Of a stretch of DNA of 64,000 nt, positions 61,080 to 64,000 are shown piece by piece (position 1 is the first letter of the stretch; each line of letters opens with the position of its first letter). Source of the stretch: Streptomyces sp. SID13726 (GTDB taxonomy: Bacteria; Actinomycetota; Actinomycetes; Streptomycetales; Streptomycetaceae); NCBI RefSeq assembly GCF_010548375.1, contig NZ_JAAGLY010000011.1, positions 186,001 through 250,000 on the forward strand, in the 5' to 3' direction. The notes under the pieces are model-generated. The model saw nothing but the letters and a program-made list of their open reading frames with translations. It did no database searches and was not told where the DNA came from. The translations under genes were made by a program, and so were the position numbers.

Positions 61080-62018
61080 CTACCGAGCGTCGCCCGTGAC
61101 CTCGTCGACGAGCCCCCAGGCAAGGGCCTCGTCTGCTGTCAACTCTCCGCCGGACAGGGCGAGACAGGCCGTGCGCTCCCGCCCGATCCGCACCGGGAGA
61201 CTCGCCGTGCCGCCCGCGCCCGGGATCAGCCCCATGCCGACCTCGGGCAGCCGGACCACCGTGTCCGGCGCGGCGAGCACCCGGCCCGCGAACGCCGAGA
61301 GCTCGATGCCCGCGCCGACACAGGCGCCGTGCAGATGGGCCGTCACCTTGGGGGCGCACCGCTGGAGGAGAGCCGCGGGACTGCGCCCGACGCGCACCAG
61401 GTGGGCCAGGGCGGGGTCATGGGACGTACCGAACTCGGCGAGGTCTCCCCCGCTGCAGAACGCGGGGCCGTTGCCGCGCAGGTCGACCCGGGTGAGCGTC
61501 GGGTCGGCGACCGCGAGGTGCAGCGCCTCGCACAGGGCGTCGCGGGTGGCGGCGTCGAAGGCGTTGCGCACCCAGGGCCGGTCCAGGGTCACGGTCAGCC
61601 GTGCGCCGTCCCGCGCCAGCCGGACCGGTTCGGTGGCGGGACGCGGGGTTCGGCGGGGAGCGGCGGCGAGCCAGTCCCGGAAACCGCTGCCGCCCTGGAG
61701 GGTCGAATAGGCGAGGGACTCAAGGACCAGCTGGTCGGGTCCGGTGAGCCGGGCGCCCATGCGCAGCACCTGGACCAGCGCGAGGGCCGCGGCGGGCTGG
61801 GCCGTGACGACTTCCTCCAGTCGACGGGCGGTGGCGTACGGGTCCGCGCAGGACACCCACGGTCGGGGCGGGTCGGAGGCGCCGGTCAGCAGGATGTCGA
61901 AGCCTTCCGGCGGTTCCCTGCGGTCGCCTGCCACACCCACCAGCACCCGGTCCTGTGGCTCGCCCACGCTCGGTGGCGCTGTGCGGTCCAGGTCGACCAG
62001 CAGGAAGGGCGGCTGCAT
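61080..62018 (-). CDS. Enoyl-CoA hydratase/isomerase with N-terminal extension
   Basis: A 312-residue protein. Residues about 130-310 form a crotonase core (FCSGGDLAEFGTSHD, LHGACVGAGIELSAFAG, LPEVGMGLIPGAGGTASL). Residues 1-125 are an extension with VLESLAYSTLQGGSGFRDWL, seen in a subset of actinobacterial crotonases. The ATG at 62018 is preferred over a GTG two codons earlier. It is divergent from the CoA transferase at 62068, separated by 49 bp, with no TetR palindrome. Confidence 0.85.
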   Translation of the reverse strand: MQPPFLLVDLDRTAPPSVGEPQDRVLVGVAGDRREPPEGFDILLTGASDPPRPWVSCADPYATARRLEEVVTAQPAAALALVQVLRMGARLTGPDQLVLESLAYSTLQGGSGFRDWLAAAPRRTPRPATEPVRLARDGARLTVTLDRPWVRNAFDAATRDALCEALHLAVADPTLTRVDLRGNGPAFCSGGDLAEFGTSHDPALAHLVRVGRSPAALLQRCAPKVTAHLHGACVGAGIELSAFAGRVLAAPDTVVRLPEVGMGLIPGAGGTASLPVRIGRERTACLALSGGELTADEALAWGLVDEVTGDAR

Positions 62019-62067
62019 GAGCACCGGAGTGTAATGTGAAACCGCCTGCGCGGAGAAGGGCGTTCAC

Positions 62068-63090
62068 TTGCTGAAGAATGCTGCTCTCGACCACTGGCTG
62101 GAGCCGGTGGAGCCGTTCCTCGCCCCGCTCGCCGACGCGGCACACGACTTCACCGAACTGACCGGCGTACCGGTCGACCTGCCCACAGTGCTCTTCCTGC
62201 GCGCCGAACTGATGGGCCACCCGCTCCCCGGCCGGACCTCGGCGGGCGGCTCCTGCCGGCTCCTGCGGACGGCGGACGGCTGGGCGGCGGTCAACCTGGC
62301 CCGGCCGGACGACACGGCCGCCGTCCCCGCGCTGGTCGCGCTGCTGGGCTCGCCGGACGCCGAACTGTCCGACGCCGCCGAGCGGGTCACGGCGGCCGAG
62401 GTCGCCCGGAACGCACAGCTGCTCGGCATCGCGGCGGCGGAACTCGGCTCGGCCCGCGACGGCCGCGCACCTGTCCTGGTCGAGCGCCTGGGGCAGCCTC
62501 GGCATCGGCCTCGGCATCGGATCGTCGACCTGTCCGCCCTCTGGGCGGGGCCGTTGTGCGCCCGGCTGCTCGGGCTCGCGGGGGCCGAGGTCGTGAAGGT
62601 GGAGAGCTCGACCAGGCCGGACGGGGCGCGCTTCGGCTCTCCGGAGTTCTATCGCCGGCTGCACGAAGGCCACGAGAGCCTGGTCGTGGACTTCCCGTCC
62701 GAGGCGCTCACCGAACTGGTCGCCGGGGCCGACGTGGTCATCGAGGCGTCCCGGCCGCGGGCGCTGCGGAGGCTCGGCATCCACGCCGAGCGTTTCCTGG
62801 CGGCCCGGCCCGGGCGGGTCTGGGTCGGCATCACGGGCTACGGCCGCGCGGACGACCGTATCGCCTTCGGGGACGACGCGGCGGTGGCCGGCGGTCTGAC
62901 GTCGGCCGACGCCGACGGAGACCCGCTCTTCCTCGGCGACGCGCTCGCCGACCCTGTCACCGGCGTCTTCGCCGCCCACGCCGCCGCGCGTTCCCTGGCC
63001 CGGGGCGGCGGGGAGTTGCTGTGCGTGTCGATGGCGGCCTGCGCGGCGGCCCTCGCGGACTCCGCCGCGGGGGAGCGCCGACCGTGCTGA
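62068..63090 (+). CDS. Family III CoA transferase with apparently permuted halves
   Basis: A 340-residue protein. The usual N-terminal CaiB signature (IVDLSALWAGPLCARLLGLA, then AEVVKVESS) begins only at about residue 151 and runs to the C-terminus, where DPVTGVFAAHAAARSLA corresponds to the middle of normal enzymes. Residues 1-148 contain CRLLRTADGWAAVNLARPDD, which looks like the later part of a CaiB domain. The order therefore appears circularly permuted or rearranged. TTG 62068 follows GGAGAAGGG. It may still be active as a dimer, because family III enzymes are interlocked. Confidence 0.75.
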   Translation: MLKNAALDHWLEPVEPFLAPLADAAHDFTELTGVPVDLPTVLFLRAELMGHPLPGRTSAGGSCRLLRTADGWAAVNLARPDDTAAVPALVALLGSPDAELSDAAERVTAAEVARNAQLLGIAAAELGSARDGRAPVLVERLGQPRHRPRHRIVDLSALWAGPLCARLLGLAGAEVVKVESSTRPDGARFGSPEFYRRLHEGHESLVVDFPSEALTELVAGADVVIEASRPRALRRLGIHAERFLAARPGRVWVGITGYGRADDRIAFGDDAAVAGGLTSADADGDPLFLGDALADPVTGVFAAHAAARSLARGGGELLCVSMAACAAALADSAAGERRPC

Positions 63091-64000
63091 TCAGGAACGT
63101 CGAGGTCGAGGGCCGGGGCCTGGTGGATGTGCGCGTCGAGGAGGGGCGGGTCACGGAGATCGGGGCGCGGACGGCGGGGCGGGGTGCGGAGACCGGGGCG
63201 CGGGCGGCGGGGCGGGGTGCCGCGCCTGCGTCCCTGTCCGAAGCCGCAGACCGCCCTCGCGACAAGGACCTCACCGAACTCCACTCCACTGAAGACGAGT
63301 TGGACGGTCGAGGCGGCGCCCTCCTCCCCGGTCTGCACGATCACCACATCCACCTCGCGGCCCTCGCCGCCGAGGCCGCGTCCGTGCGGGTGGGTCCCCA
63401 AGAGGTGCGCGGTGTCGAGCAGTTCGCGGCGGCGCTGCGAGGTGGCGTGGCCGGGGCGTGGGTGCGGGCCGTCGGGTATCACGAGAGCGTCGCCGGGGAG
63501 TTGGACCGGCGGGTGCTGGACGAGATCGCGCCGGACAGGCCGGTGAGGGTGCAGCACCGGACCGGGGCGCTGTGGGTGTGGAACAGCGCGGCGCTGCGGG
63601 CGGCCGGGTTGAGGGCTGAGGGAGACGGGCGGTTCTGGCGGGAGGACGAACGGCTGCGGGGGTTCACCCCGCCGGTCCCGCTGGATCTGGAGGGCCTGGG
63701 ACGACGGGCGGCGGCCCTGGGGGTCACCGGGTTCACCAACGCCGATCCGCGTCCCGGGCCGGGGCTCACCCAGCTGCTGTCGGTGCTGCCACAGCGCCTG
63801 GTCGTGATGGGCGTCGACCCGCCGGTGAAGCTGATGCTCGACGACACGACCCTGCCGACGCCGGACGCGCTCGCGGCGACCATGGCGGCCGTACGGCCCC
63901 GGCCGGTCGCCGTGCACTGTGTGACCCGGGTGCAGTTGCTGGTGACCCTGCTCGCCCTGGACGAGGCGGGCCCGGTACCCGGCGACCGGATCGAGCACGG
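63084..64000 (+). CDS. Amidohydrolase family protein (partial, runs off right edge)
   Basis: At least 305 residues of a YtcJ/amidohydrolase-3-like protein. The metal motif is GLHDHHIHL at about residue 90, after a short N-terminal beta domain. VAVHCVTRVQL supplies a later ligand. An 11-residue tandem duplication (EIGARTAGRGA and ETGARAAGRGA) lies at about residues 25-46. GTG 63084 overlaps the CoA transferase stop. The C-terminus is outside the window. Confidence 0.85.
   Translation, partial: MLIRNVEVEGRGLVDVRVEEGRVTEIGARTAGRGAETGARAAGRGAAPASLSEAADRPRDKDLTELHSTEDELDGRGGALLPGLHDHHIHLAALAAEAASVRVGPQEVRGVEQFAAALRGGVAGAWVRAVGYHESVAGELDRRVLDEIAPDRPVRVQHRTGALWVWNSAALRAAGLRAEGDGRFWREDERLRGFTPPVPLDLEGLGRRAAALGVTGFTNADPRPGPGLTQLLSVLPQRLVVMGVDPPVKLMLDDTTLPTPDALAATMAAVRPRPVAVHCVTRVQLLVTLLALDEAGPVPGDRIEH
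63156..63221 (+). repeat. 33-bp direct repeat inside the amidohydrolase gene
   Basis: Two adjacent 33-base units (63156-63188 and 63189-63221) differ at three positions and keep the frame, giving an 11-residue duplication before the metal-binding motif. Confidence 0.8.

Overview
The window is high-GC actinobacterial DNA, almost certainly Streptomyces. The evidence is strong GC bias at third codon positions, many GTG/TTG starts with GGAGG-type ribosome sites, a SpoIIE-type phosphatase, a nitrate-sensing/HAMP ATPase of the CvnA type, F420- and B12-dependent enzymes, and the common Streptomyces intergenic motif near 57.67 kb. I see no tRNA, rRNA, CRISPR array, insertion sequence or origin. The species cannot be named from the sequence.

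Region 1 (0-12.2 kb) is a CoA-linked catabolic island: thiolase, SDR dehydrogenase, crotonase, a two-subunit acyl-CoA dehydrogenase, acyl-CoA ligase, a flavin/[2Fe-2S] reductase, and a coupled operon of a B12-dependent acyl-CoA mutase (large and small subunits), an F420-type LLM oxidoreductase and a family III CoA transferase. A GAGAAT-based palindrome lies in its two divergent promoters and a half-site lies upstream of the mutase, so a common regulator outside the window is likely. Region 2 (12.2-18.7 kb) is a LacI-controlled GH42 beta-galactosidase plus sugar ABC transporter operon with a pair of perfect operators. Region 3 (18.7-23.8 kb) holds a secreted metalloprotease, a decayed Ser/Thr kinase, an atypical response regulator, an NDH-2-like flavoprotein, a frameshifted DUF3224 gene and a YceI protein.

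Region 4 (23.8-29.1 kb) is a resorcinol/hydroxyquinol route (flavin hydroxylase, hydroxyquinol 1,2-dioxygenase, maleylacetate reductase) with a nitroreductase and a MarR regulator. Region 5 (29.3-40.0 kb) has a degenerate NtrC/AcoR-like activator, an MFS carrier, a LysR regulator and a six-gene aromatic meta-cleavage operon (two FAH-family enzymes, cyclase-family hydrolase, flavin monooxygenase, ACMSD-like decarboxylase, extradiol dioxygenase). An ATCCAC-N3-GTGGAT palindrome links the carrier to the LysR/operon promoter. Region 6 (40.1-43.6 kb) has a SpoIIE phosphatase and an orphan CvnA-like ATPase.

Region 7 (43.7-60.9 kb) is the most striking part. It contains a P450 with its own ferredoxin and reductase, two SDRs, a type I Baeyer-Villiger monooxygenase, twin SnoaL-like proteins, a cyclase-family hydrolase, a fused alpha-beta 2-oxoacid dehydrogenase E1, an acyl-CoA dehydrogenase, a zinc alcohol dehydrogenase, a crotonase, an acyl-CoA ligase and a third SDR. 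Every divergent promoter in the block carries one or two copies of a 16-bp palindrome of the form TNGACCGNNCGGTCNA, including the promoter of the resident TetR gene. I infer one TetR-controlled regulon for an alicyclic (terpenoid-like) substrate: hydroxylation, ketone formation, Baeyer-Villiger lactonisation, ring opening, CoA activation and beta-oxidation. Region 8 (61-64 kb) has a crotonase with an N-terminal extension, a CoA transferase whose halves appear permuted, and an amidohydrolase that runs off the right edge.
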